Assembly: GCF_033473495.1 (NCBI RefSeq)
Contig: NC_088943.1
Span: 786,001 to 850,000 of the forward strand
Direction: 5' to 3'
Source of the DNA: Cercospora beticola
Lineage: Eukaryota > Ascomycota > Dothideomycetes > Mycosphaerellales > Mycosphaerellaceae
Length of the DNA stretch: 64,000 nucleotides
Shown here: positions 45,580 through 55,117 of the stretch, piece after piece
Numbering within the stretch: position 1 is the first letter of the stretch
Layout: the number at the start of each line of letters is the position of its first letter
Translations under genes and position numbers: made by a program
Notes under the pieces: generated by a model
What the model was told of the DNA's origin: nothing
The model's database searches: none
The model's input: the letters and a program-made list of their open reading frames with translations, nothing else

Positions 45580-48054
45580 CTAACTTTCATTCTTCGTGGT
45601 CTCTGAGGACTCACGCTTCTCTATCAAACCTGCGTTTCTCAGCGATGAGTCCTTCTCCCACGCTTGCCAGAATTTCTCTCCCAGCTCAGCAAGTTCATCG
45701 ATCTCTTCTTCTTTTGCTTTTGGTGCCCAGAAGGTCAGTCCAGCAGCACTAGAATCGATTATTTGTGCTGAAAACGCACTCAGATTCTTGCCTTTTGCCT
45801 TGAGGTACGCCTCGAACGCACCGCCAGGGTGCTTCGGGTCGTACGCTCTCAATCTCTTGCATGCCTCTCTACCAAGCACAACTTTCGAAGCCTGAGTAAG
45901 CTCATCTGCAATGCCCGACCGGCTGTCTGCAATCAACGAGCGAATCTCCTCGCAGGCGTGTGCCAGAGTCGTGCCTTGTATCGGACTGCCTTCGCGTCTC
46001 GCAGTGTCGAGAGAATCTAGTGAAGTGTATGCGAGGCGGACGCACATGTCGGCGTTTTCAGCCCACCGGTCATCCCACTCGAGGCCGATGTACATGCCGA
46101 TCCACCAGCACTTCTCTATGAGCTCAAGGTAGTCGAAATTGAGAAGCGGCTCTTCTGCCTCCATGACTACCTTGAGAGACGCAAGAATCTGGACAGTCGG
46201 GTTTGCAGGTGAGCTCCCTTGGTCTACTGGCACGGCGTCAGGCTTTCTGTCTTGCCCTTTTGCAAATCCTTTGACAATCTTTTCGGTCTTGCTGAATCCG
46301 TCAGAGTTGCTATGACTTAGCTCCAGAAGTTGAGAAGTAGGCTGAATACTTTTGCATCTCTCAATAATCTGTCGCTGGCTGGGAAGGGCGGGCAACTGCC
46401 CGGGATGAAAGTGCCAAGAGGGCAAACCGAGCGCTTGGATGAGGCGCTGTAACGACGTGTGAGAGTCGTGGGTGCTATCATTGCTGAGGAAGATTTGACT
46501 GCCGTGTCGATCAATGAAGGTCTCCATATCTTGCCAAGGAGACGGGAGCAGCCCAAGCTTCCTTCCTGCACTGTATATGTGCGCGATCGGAATAACCATG
46601 GTTGACAGGTTGGCTACTTCGCATCGGGACTTGCTTGCATCGAGCACGGCTTCGAATAGTCGATCCAGAGCGGCAGTCGGCGTGCCCATGAAGTGTGCTA
46701 TCGGTTTGCGCGGCGCTGGTACCTGATCTTCAGCAGTGGACGAACGAAAGTCTTGCTCCATCACATCACGACATGAAAAGTGAAATTGCATCCTCTGTGT
46801 CAAAGGACCAATCGTTTGCGTGGCAGCACGCTGATCTAGAGCAAAGTCATCCGACATTTGCGCCATTGCGTCGAGGTAGATGTCAGAGACTAGACCTGGC
46901 TCGCTTCCAACAATCTCATAGATTGATTGTTCGATAGCTGTGGCATAAACAAGCCAGAGTGGAAGATGTGAAGTCTTGATGAAGTCCAGAAGTCCTCTGT
47001 TGAAGGGTGAAAACACGTTCAATCCCTCAGTTCCAGCCCCATTGCGGCCTCGAGACCTTGCACTGGCCCGAATTTCCTGGACTTGGCTTCGCAGGATCGC
47101 GCCGAAGTCGAAGCAGCTGTCTTCCAGTACCAGTGGGGACGAGTTCTTCGTCTTCTTCTGCTCTGCAAGCTTGATCTTGCTGTGAATATCATTGAGCAAG
47201 CTCGCCGCAGCAGGACGTATACCGCTGATTGTCTCAAGTGCAGCGGCAGTCTTGCTGGGAGCATGATCGTGCTTCAGAACGGCATTGCAAGGTCGAACAA
47301 AGACCATCTTGCCACTGCGTATGACTTGTGGCTCCAGCATCTCCGAAAATTGCGACCAGGAATCTAGTAGAGGATGTGCTGACACGGAAGCCTTTTCGAG
47401 GTCACGCATCAGGAGATATGCCGCGTTCGACAACACGCCGCACGTCAGTAAGTTGCCCTCCCCTTCCGGAAGAGATCGCCAAAGACTCAGCACATAGTTT
47501 TCCACCTCTTGGAACTGTTGCAGCAGGTTCAAAGCTGCTAGCCTGTCGCCCTTGGAGAATGACACACCGGTGGAAGGTGCTTGGCCCAAAGGCGACGCTG
47601 ACGGCTCACACACCTTGAGACGTGAGAACTGCTGGCGAGCGTCTTTCTCTGACTGCGCCTGCGTCGTGTTCGCTTCATTGGGTTGCCTCGCTATGCGTGG
47701 TCGGCGATGGGCATAGAGAATTCCGCGGACTTGCCTCAGCATGCTGACCATGTGCTGATGACGGGTAATATCTTCTAGCGTTGAGTCCCCTTGCATTATG
47801 TGGTAGTGAAGGTCGGCCTCACGCCCATCAATAGCAATACGAATGTCGTCGAAGATCCTGTCCTCAACACCATCCGAGACGGCCTCAGCCAGGTCCGGAA
47901 GGTGGTCGACCTTTGCGCGCCCATTCTCGTGAAGATGTGTGGTGATGGGCCCGTTTCGGCTGGCGGCAATGATCAGGTAGTTGATGACCCGATCTGTCGC
48001 AGATTTGTATGCGTTGCGATCTGCGCGCGGAGGTGTACGCTTTCTTCGAGCCAT
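45580..48054 (-). CDS. large uncharacterised fungal protein (DUF6604-like N-terminus)
   Basis: 824 residues, single exon, ATG 48054. The N-terminus (MARRKR, then YKSATDRVINYLIIAAS) resembles from memory the DUF6604 domain that opens many large uncharacterised ascomycete proteins. The rest is helical in composition with recognisable anchor motifs: CFDFGAIL, LPLWLVYATAIEQ, HFMGTPTAALDRLF, LLNFDYLELIEKCW and FWAPKAKEEE. These recur in the damaged neighbour at 48597-50604, so they are conserved family positions. No signal peptide or membrane segment. Function unknown for the whole family as far as I know; no catalytic motif is visible. Confidence 0.75.
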   Translation of the reverse strand: MARRKRTPPRADRNAYKSATDRVINYLIIAASRNGPITTHLHENGRAKVDHLPDLAEAVSDGVEDRIFDDIRIAIDGREADLHYHIMQGDSTLEDITRHQHMVSMLRQVRGILYAHRRPRIARQPNEANTTQAQSEKDARQQFSRLKVCEPSASPLGQAPSTGVSFSKGDRLAALNLLQQFQEVENYVLSLWRSLPEGEGNLLTCGVLSNAAYLLMRDLEKASVSAHPLLDSWSQFSEMLEPQVIRSGKMVFVRPCNAVLKHDHAPSKTAAALETISGIRPAAASLLNDIHSKIKLAEQKKTKNSSPLVLEDSCFDFGAILRSQVQEIRASARSRGRNGAGTEGLNVFSPFNRGLLDFIKTSHLPLWLVYATAIEQSIYEIVGSEPGLVSDIYLDAMAQMSDDFALDQRAATQTIGPLTQRMQFHFSCRDVMEQDFRSSTAEDQVPAPRKPIAHFMGTPTAALDRLFEAVLDASKSRCEVANLSTMVIPIAHIYSAGRKLGLLPSPWQDMETFIDRHGSQIFLSNDSTHDSHTSLQRLIQALGLPSWHFHPGQLPALPSQRQIIERCKSIQPTSQLLELSHSNSDGFSKTEKIVKGFAKGQDRKPDAVPVDQGSSPANPTVQILASLKVVMEAEEPLLNFDYLELIEKCWWIGMYIGLEWDDRWAENADMCVRLAYTSLDSLDTARREGSPIQGTTLAHACEEIRSLIADSRSGIADELTQASKVVLGREACKRLRAYDPKHPGGAFEAYLKAKGKNLSAFSAQIIDSSAAGLTFWAPKAKEEEIDELAELGEKFWQAWEKDSSLRNAGLIEKRESSETTKNES

Positions 48055-48596
48055 GGTGTTCGATTTCTATTGTAGGCACAGTACAGTGCGGACGGCAAGG
48101 ACGAAAGTCGGAAGCGGTGCAAGGAACATAAAATCTCGGTGAAGTTGTCGAATCCGAAGCAGCGGATGTAGAATCTTGCTGAGTGTAGACTCAAGAAAGC
48201 CGGCGTTGAAATCGTCCAAGTACAAGTAGCAAAGGAGCGAGCAGCATCTTGTGCGAAGCCTGCAACAATAAGAAAAGCAGTTCGCGCATGTGCCTAGCAA
48301 CAGAGTAGGCAACAGTCTCCACTTGAGTGAATGTAATCGGTTGTCAGAAGCCGAACACATCTCATTCACCCACCATCAATACATGCATGAGCGGGACCAG
48401 CCGCTTTGCACCCGACGGTTCACCAATTCCCTTGACGTGAGATCGGTCGAGAGGTGTAACTGACATATTATTGGATAGTTCGAGTTGTATAGCTGCGATG
48501 CTTCTTGGGATGCCGAACATTTCTGAGTCGCTGGTCTCAAGTTGTACCGTCGATTAGGCCTGCGAATTCCGCTGCGGCCTGTCTGCTCTCTGCAAG
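48055..48596 (-). promoter_or_regulatory. intergenic between the paralogue pair
   Basis: 542 bp; promoter of the intact 824-aa gene and the 3' flank of its damaged paralogue. No ORF of note. Confidence 0.35.
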
Positions 48597-50604
48597 CTAT
48601 CCAGGCTGATCAAAGCCCCTCTTGGTTAACCTCAGCAGGCAGCTTTCGTGCTTACAAGTTTTCGAACAAGACCTGCTCGCGCAAACGGGCCCTTGTACAG
48701 AAATAACCGCCTGCTTCTCCTCGTGCTGTACTCGCACAGCACGATCAAGCGCCAACAGTCTCCAAAAGTCGTCCCCCTCTTTCAACAGATCGTTCACGTC
48801 CTTCTCAAAGGCTCCAGCCTGGGCCAGGAACGTCAACTGCCCTGCACCAGAGTCCGCGATTGTCATTGGCAACTTTGTGAGGCCCTTGCCTTTAGTCCTC
48901 AAGTAGCCCTCGAAAAGCTGTCTTGGTTGCTCCGGATTAAAGGGTTGCAATCTGGACTTTTTCTCTGACGCTGCCAAGCTCGATGTCTCTTGCGACAAAA
49001 CATCTCCGCTCTTCTCAATGAATTCCTCGAGGACCTTCGCAGCTGTGTCGATAAGCATGAACTTCAGCATCTGCTTGCCCTGAGTCTTGGCATCTGCTGC
49101 GGATTTTAGAGCGTCGTAGGTGAGCTTGTATGCCGTGTCTTCTTCGCCGGATCCACGGGGTCCAACGAAGTCTGCAAGCTCAACAGCAAAGGAACCGCAC
49201 ATTGCTCGGAGGCGAAGGTAGTCAAAGTTCAGCATTGACTCTGAGTCTTTGAGCTCAGCCAAGAGGGTATTAAGAAGCTGCTTGAGAGTGAGGTCCTTGC
49301 GTTTACGTGGTGTGGTTAAATCAGCCGTGTATCGTTCGTCAGCTGCGGTGAGCTCAGTCAACACGCCGGTGACAAGATGATCTTCTTCCAAGCCAAGTTC
49401 TTGCATCGCAGTTCTACGATACAGTGCTTCCATTAGTCTAGAAGTCGGCTGCAGAGGGTTGCAATTTCGAGCGACTTGTTTCGGAGTCGGAAGCTTGGTT
49501 GACCGCCCTCCCCTGAACCTTGGCCTGTGTACGCCTAGTGCTTCCATGAACCGCTTCAAGAGACCGTAGTGGTCACTCGATGGATCGCCATTGAGATTGA
49601 GCTGTTTGTTATGGTACTTGATGACAGGTCCATGTCATGCCAGGCAGTCTTCACAAGGCCATAGTGCCGGCACGCTGTGTACAGATGCGCGATCGACAAG
49701 ATGCATGCCTCGTCGTTCGCTCGTTCACAGACAGCCTTGGTGCTGATCAGTTGGGTGAGGAACAACTTTCGCATTGCCGAAGTTGGGGTTCCAGATACAT
49801 GGAAGAGAGGCTTGCCCGCGAGTTGCTTGAACGCCGCGGGCGGTATGCCGTATTGTTTGCGCGTGGTCGTCACATCGTCCAAGATGCGGAATTGTCGTTC
49901 CATTTCGTCGCGCCTACTAAATTCACGCTTCATCGCCTCGATCATGTCATCTTTCTGACCCCGTGCTTGCTCAATCGCTGGCTGAAACTGCTTTTCTATG
50001 CGTTCTACGCTGTTGAGGTACAGCTCAGACGCTCGAGGACCGTCAGCTCCGATGAATTCGTACATCCTGCACTCGATATCCATTGCGACAACAAGCCAAA
50101 GTGGCAGCTTACGGGAGCTCAAATATGCAATAATGCCGTCCAGAGGCTCGGAGTGGTGAAACGTGGTGCCCGCCTCGATCTGGGTCTCGAGCACGATCTG
50201 AGACATCTTCACGTTCGAGTTCAGGATATGGCCGAAGTCAAAATCGGTCTGGTTCAGAACATACCGGCGAACTGTTGTGCCTGTCTCCTTAGGTGCTGCG
50301 AGAACTTGGATATATAGCCTTTGCAGCAGCATTGCGGACGCTGCTCGCAGGGAGCGAACAATTTCGGAGCTAGGCATGGCCGAAGGGACTGCCTGCGGTT
50401 GGCTCTCGTCCAACGAGCACCGCGTGACCATAGTAATCTTGCCCTCTGACCGCACCTGATAACCGAAACGAGCGAATCCCAGTCGCCCAGTTCAGGGAAG
50501 GTGGCGGCGAACTTCTCATTGGCGACTCTCATAAGGCCATATGCAAGTTCGGCCAGAACGCAACAAGTGTTGAAGGAGACTGTGCAGTCTGGTGTATAAG
50601 TATA
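48597..50604 (-). pseudogene. 5'-truncated, frameshifted paralogue of the 824-aa gene
   Basis: Three successive minus-strand frames align in order with residues about 205 to 824 of the neighbour. Frame 1 (about 50473-50604) has CVLAELAYGLMRVANEKF against its CGVLSNAAYLLMRDLEKA. Frame 2 (49630-50475) has DFGHIL, LPLWLVVAMDIE and HVSGTPTSAMRKLF. Frame 3 (48597-49628) continues with the equivalent of its TFIDRHGSQIFL, then LNFDYLRLRAMC. The two switches, near 50473-50480 and 49625-49633, each look like the loss of one base; no intron-like sequence is there. The N-terminal 200 or so residues, including the DUF6604-like part, are absent and the frame runs into stops at 50605. Assembly error is possible for the frameshifts but not for the missing 5' part. 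Confidence 0.75.
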
Positions 50605-50956
50605 TCAGTCAATCAGTATACAAATCATAGATAGGAGAAGACGTGGAAAGTGAAATGATGAAGAAGTCAATGATCATGGAGAAGAAGAATACAATTGAAA
50701 TAACCAGAAAGCTGAAGGAGCAACACATTTCGAAGCAAGTCAGTTCAGCTTGCTCTATTCTGCTCCCCATCTTCGGCAAGCGAGCAGGAAACCAAAACAT
50801 CATCATAATCGCCTCAAATCAGACTGAGGCAATGGGAAAGAGAAAGAACAAAGAAAAGACCAAATCCAATTCACAAACACCACAAACCAGCTCCTTTGTT
50901 TCCATCCATCAGGAGGAAGAGCAACCAAAAAAGCACCGCGAGTGATGCAGATGCCC

Positions 50957-51385
50957 TCAAGCAGCCGCAAGTGTCCGCTTAGCAGCCGGGCCCATAGTCT
51001 TAGTCCCCTCAAACACCGGTGGCTTATACGTCAAATTCTTGAAAAGGTCCTGACCAATTCGGCCGAAAGCCAGCAAACCATCCTTGCCCTTTGGGTCCGG
51101 CTTCGGGTTCAAGGTGTAATGTGGTAGCACAGGAGCGTCTTCCGGACACGCGATGAGCAAGCCTCCTTTGTTGCAAGAACGTTTCTTGATCAGAGTTTGG
51201 AAGGTAGGTGTTGGTGTTGGGAGGTCATTGATATCGTGAGTAGACAAGATTGCAGTGCGTGTTATCGAGGCAACTGTCTGCGTGACGGGGATGGTCTCTG
51301 GCGCCAGCGCACTGGAAGGAATGTAGACTGCTGCTGCGTACTGGCCGGCCAGTAGAGCGCAGGCGTAGAAGCTGGTCGTGAGCAT
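50957..51385 (-). CDS. small secreted protein
   Basis: 142 residues from ATG 51385 (an in-frame upstream TTG was not used). Signal peptide of about 19 residues (MLTTSFYACALLAGQYAAA). The mature part starts VYIPSS, is Thr/Pro-rich in the middle, has a dibasic KKR at about residue 70 and only two cysteines after the signal. No domain recognised; cell-wall or effector-type export is likely. A 19-bp tandem repeat lies about 47 bp upstream of the start. Confidence 0.6.
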   Translation of the reverse strand: MLTTSFYACALLAGQYAAAVYIPSSALAPETIPVTQTVASITRTAILSTHDINDLPTPTPTFQTLIKKRSCNKGGLLIACPEDAPVLPHYTLNPKPDPKGKDGLLAFGRIGQDLFKNLTYKPPVFEGTKTMGPAAKRTLAAA

Positions 51386-51431
51386 TGTCGTCAATTCTGT
51401 GGGGATGCGAATTTTTTTGGTGAAATAGACA

Positions 51432-51478
51432 GGAGCGTATATGGAATTGCGGAGCGTATATGGAATTGCAGAGCGTAT
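51432..51478. repeat. 19-bp tandem repeat, 2.5 copies
   Basis: The unit GGAGCGTATATGGAATTGC occurs at 51432-51450 and 51451-51469, followed by a partial copy (AGAGCGTAT). It lies just 5' of the small secreted-protein gene, in its leader or promoter. Confidence 0.85.
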
Positions 51479-51685
51479 CGTCTACTCGAAGTACAGCGAC
51501 AGAGAGGCCTCTATACAGGCTGATCAGCTTTCTTGGCCACTGACAATGGGCTTTAAACAGAATGAAGGGCGGAGATGCAACAAAGACGCAGAATACTTTC
51601 TCATTCTTTGTGTTTCCCTGGTCAATCAATGATTCTGACGTAGAACATGGGCACACCTTTTGTTCGCCGCGTCGAACCTTGCGCC

Positions 51686-51750
51686 TCAGTAGTCATTATG
51701 CTTAGCTCCATGCTTGCGGCCACCTCCAAGAGGGTCGGCCAATAGCAGGC
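51686..51750 (-). pseudogene. fragment resembling the C-terminal tail of the class-3 lipase
   Basis: The end of a minus-strand frame reads ADPLGGGRKHGAKHNDY then stop. The lipase at 58279-59397 ends GDPLGGGGKYGAAHNDL then stop. The agreement is 12 of 17 residues and includes the stop position, which is unlikely by chance. Upstream of this the frame is Ala/Arg/Pro-rich with no lipase sequence and no GHSLGG, so it is probably a relic of a lipase copy or a shared tail exon. Confidence 0.45.
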
Positions 51751-52524
51751 TGTGAAACTCCAGAGGTTTGTTCATCGCGGCAGCAATCCGAGTTCTTCTC
51801 GTAACAGCAGGCGACGGTTCTAGCAGCAAGAGTCGATTCACAAGCGTAGCAGGCCTGGTAACCGCAGTTGGTAATGTCGGTGCAGCGGAATCGATGAAGC
51901 GGACGGCGGTTGGCGCAGCCAGTGGTACAAAGGTAACTAAGCGACGGCGCGTGGAAGGGGGCCGGCAGATGGCAGGCAAAGGATTAGTGCGTTTGGCACG
52001 GTTATTGTCGTGGACGGCAAAACAAACAAAATAGCAGCACGCGGCAGAAGGGGTGCGAGTTCTTGGAGTTCTCGCGAAGGTAGCAGTTCGAAAGGCCAGT
52101 ACGTGCGAGTGGCAGTTGATCTTGCGCAGGCGGAGCGGTAGCGTAAGGACGTCTTGCCCAGTGTCCAGCGGACAAAGGATGGTTGATCAGACCATGAAAG
52201 TGAGGGCGAAGGTCAGACCCTTCGAACTCAAACAAGCAGCAGCGGCGGCGGTACAGCGTACGACGGCAGAGCGAGCACCGAGAGGCACTCTCAGTCTCAC
52301 ACAAGCGCGTGAAGTCTGTCCATTTTAACAGGTCAAATTTTGTTCGCACAAACGCGATGTTCTCGTGTAACCAACGCGGCCAGAAATCAGTGTGTCCTTA
52401 TGCAACGAAGCAGCGTTGTCGTGGGTTCATCCATAGGCGTGTCCATGTCTCAAACTATCAAAGATAGTCGTCTTTCTCAAGCGAGTTAGTAGGCAGTCTC
52501 GTGAATCAGCGTTTTCCAGGGGTA

Positions 52525-52855
52525 TCAAGCATTACTATCGGTGTTTCGACGGACTTCGTCGTACTCTCTCTCCCATCCTGGAGAGAATATGCCGGGCTGG
52601 AACGTCGCCTCTTGTCTCAACGTCTTGAGAGTTGAGCGAGTCGGAGTCGGATCGCTGGTTGTTCTGTTGTGTGTTGCAAAGAGGAAGAGTGTCCCCGATG
52701 AAGGCTTTTTTGTTCGCTTTGGACTGAGCATTGGCTCAGAAGACTTGGCCGCTACGAACATCGAAGAAGTTCCACGTTCTGGTCTTTTGGCACGCTTCGG
52801 GCTAAGTAGTGTCTCGGCAGATTTGGAATCTTCGCTTCTCCAAGACCCTTTCTAG
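52525..52855 (-). other. possible exon with 26-residue SPKR repeat
   Basis: Minus frame with two units about 78 bp apart: KSAETLLSPKRAKRPERGT and KSSEPMLSPKRTKKPSSGT. The unit is basic and Ser/Pro-rich, like disordered nuclear proteins. The opposite strand is also open (104 codons), so strand assignment is uncertain. There is no ATG before the first repeat; splicing from an upstream exon would be needed. Confidence 0.25.
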
Positions 52856-53263
52856 CCTGGTCTCTGCGGCGCTTTTCGGCCAGGTGTCTGGACCTTAACA
52901 AAATTGGGAGTTGATATCGTCCGGTAAGTAAAAGAGGAGTAGAGGGTCTCAGAGCAGACATACTGAGAGAGGGAAAGAGGTGTATAGTAGGCAGATAGAA
53001 AGGAGAACAATTCGCTGGATGGGTCTAGCAGCTGAAGGCCAGACTGGTGAAAGAGGGATTTTATCGTTCGACACAGCCTCCTTTCTCAGGCCCTTCGAGA
53101 AAGCCCGTATCCGGAGTAGTCGGCCCCACCACAGCTTCCAATCAAGTTGCAGGTGCCTCTGGCCGACAGGCGTCTGCTTCGTGTCATTGACGGCGGCAGG
53201 GTGAGGGTCTAGTAGTCGCGGAAGGTTCTTGTTGTTGCGGAAATGCGTGCGTCGAAGTCAAAA

Positions 53264-53400
53264 GACTACCTCCCAAGTCAGACCCGGGGTTGCTGCGTGC
53301 GTGTGGTGTGCGAGAGGAACTCCTCAGGCACCAACACAACGTTACTACCCAAACCCAAACTGGAATGAGCGAAGGCACGCGCCTGACTTGGGAGGTAGTC
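53264..53400. repeat. 18-bp perfect inverted repeat
   Basis: GACTACCTCCCAAGTCAG at 53264-53281 is the exact reverse complement of 53383-53400, with 101 bp between. An 11-bp direct repeat (AGTCAAAAGAC) touches the left arm on one side and the right arm on the other. It may mark the ends of a small non-autonomous element; no ORF lies inside. Confidence 0.8.
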
Positions 53401-53699
53401 AAAAGACGCGTATTGTAGGTGCCGATTTGATGATTCTCGCTCTCGATTTCGAACAGCTCAGTGAATAGGTCGATTCGGCGTTGGCGCCAGCGACAGCGAT
53501 AACATTGTGTTCGCTAAAATAAATCGGCTCTTGGTGATAGATAGGCGCAACAGGCTGTTAAGAACTGCCCTTTGAAAGGTAGCAACTCGATTCCGAACGA
53601 CGTTGTTGCGGAAAGGACTACGGTAGACGCGACGGTCTTTGCTCGCGGAACGGAACAACGAGAGCCCGGGATTTCAGTACGGATCAACTCCTGTCTGCA

Positions 53700-54120
53700 C
53701 TAAACAGCACACAGCAGCACGGAGATTCAGAGACTGACAAGAATTCGCTCCCTTTAATTGCCCAAAGCTAGCTATCTCTAATGGAAAGTGCCTGGCCATT
53801 CTTGACCATCTGCAGACTAAATGGCCCGAAGCAGCATATTGTTCCAGAGAAAGACGGGGATTTGGCGCTCTCTCTCTAATAGCAAGTTCTTTGACATTCC
53901 TTGATCATCTCCACATTGACTGGCTCACAGCAGCACCGAAACTCAGAGAGAAGCGAAACAAGCGCGATAGTAAGCCGAAAACCGGCTCATTTGACGTGGA
54001 TTCATCTCGCCGCACGCAGTCTCCCGTGCTTAATCGCCTACGTACCAAATGGCGCGCAGCAGCATGTATCTCCAGAGAGTGACGGGAGCTCGGCCACCCC
54101 TGATGTCAAGTACTTGACGT
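53700..54120. repeat. degenerate tandem array, left part
   Basis: Diverged copies of the same unit as in 55118-56060. Shared words are a CGCGATA-TAAGCC-AACCGGCTCATTTGA core at about 53961-54000 and CAGCAGCA, CAGAGA and TCTGCA-CAAATGGC blocks between cores. Copies here are more degraded than on the right side. The array is interrupted by about 1 kb of GC-rich sequence before it resumes. Confidence 0.6.
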
Positions 54121-54138
54121 TTTCTAATCGTCTGCACA

Positions 54139-54826
54139 TCAAATCCTGTCCAAACCCAGCTCGACGTCCGCCGCCGTCGCCTTCGCATTGCGCCGGCGCA
54201 TGCATTCACATATTAGAATGCTAATGATAAATATGCCAGCCACCACGAAGGCAAGCCGGAAGTGCAAGGCCAAGGCAATTGACACCGGCTCGACAAGCAG
54301 CAAGAAGCCTGGCAAGAGGACCAAGACCAAGGCAGATACGGGCACCGCCGCACCCAACTGGGAGTTGGCTACGCCAACTGCAGCACCTGCTCCTGCCGAG
54401 GACAAACTCGCTGCTACAGCGGCAGAAGCGAAGAAGGCCCAGAATCCATCCCTGCTCATGAAGGGCGACAGGGAGGCCAGGAAAGCAGCGTGGTGGCGGT
54501 ACGTTGGAGGCGGCCGATTCCTCAGTGCCGTGCCGGGACTTTTCTCCGTCGTCCTCGTTGTCACTGGCGCTGCGCAGAAGGTTCACGTCCCCCCCAAAAG
54601 CGACCGGAAGCTGCTGTAAAAAGTCTGGCACAGCGGCAGCATCGTTCACAGCGGCGTCGCTCTGGGGAGGCGTGTATGGCGGCACTGGGTCGACGTCTTC
54701 TGGATTACGCTCGTCCAGTTCAGGGTGTGGCTCTTCGGTTGGACGAGCGTCTGGAGGCGCCCTGCCTTGTGGGGGGTTCTGCGGGCGTGGACGTCCAGCG
54801 TCAGGTTCAGCTGGGACAATCGGCAT
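54139..54826 (-). CDS. possible membrane protein in two frames, or opposing ORF
   Basis: On the minus strand, ATG 54826 opens a Pro/Glu/Asp-rich frame with a PPY motif (VPPYTPPQ). A second minus frame ending at 54139 encodes hydrophobic helices (GFWAFFASAAVAASL; SALVLVLLPGFLLLV; FVVAGIFIISILICEC) and a basic tail. Joined, they would make a small PPxY membrane protein, but I found no splice pair with the right phase. The plus strand is open too: 54233-54619 gives 128 residues, Lys/Ala-rich with nearly all Lys as AAG. Only one strand is likely to be coding. This GC-rich block is bracketed by repeat-array sequence. Confidence 0.3.
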
Positions 54827-54962
54827 AGTTTCCTCTGGTGACGGTGAGCTTTGTGAGTGTACAAGGCTGCTCCCGTTCCCACTGCATCGCCATGCCGCGC
54901 CATCCAGCTCTGCGGCGCCTTTTTTCGAGGTCACGCTTCAGAAGCACCGGCTGCTAGACCTT

Positions 54963-55114
54963 CAATTCTTCCGCCCAAGCGATTTTTTCCTTCCGGAGCA
55001 TGTATTTGGCGTACCATGTCGTGGCCCCTGTCCATACACCAGCCTATATAAACGGTGCGCTCCAGCCTACGACATAGGATGAATAGTGAAGATCAGAATC
55101 GTTGTGACCATGGC
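54963..55114 (-). pseudogene. broken partial copy of the neighbouring membrane-protein gene
   Basis: Very similar to 56421-56583, the 3' coding part of the six-helix membrane protein at 56337-57739 (33 identical bases at the start, then scattered changes). The copy has a net 11-bp deletion where the parent encodes HPEAAYVV, which shifts the frame, and a TGG-to-TAG change (W of PFIW) that makes a stop. The opposite strand of that change is CA to TA, the type made by RIP. Similarity stops at both ends abruptly; the repeat array follows directly at 55115. Confidence 0.85.
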
Positions 55115-55117
55115 ATA

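Larger units (their letters stand above)
51386..53699. other. gene-poor stretch with fragments and repeats
   Basis: 2.3 kb with no intact gene I can support. It holds a 19-bp tandem repeat, a lipase-tail-like fragment, an SPKR-repeat ORF and an inverted repeat, each listed separately. 50605-50956 just upstream, and 51751-52524, show nothing recognisable. Confidence 0.4.
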
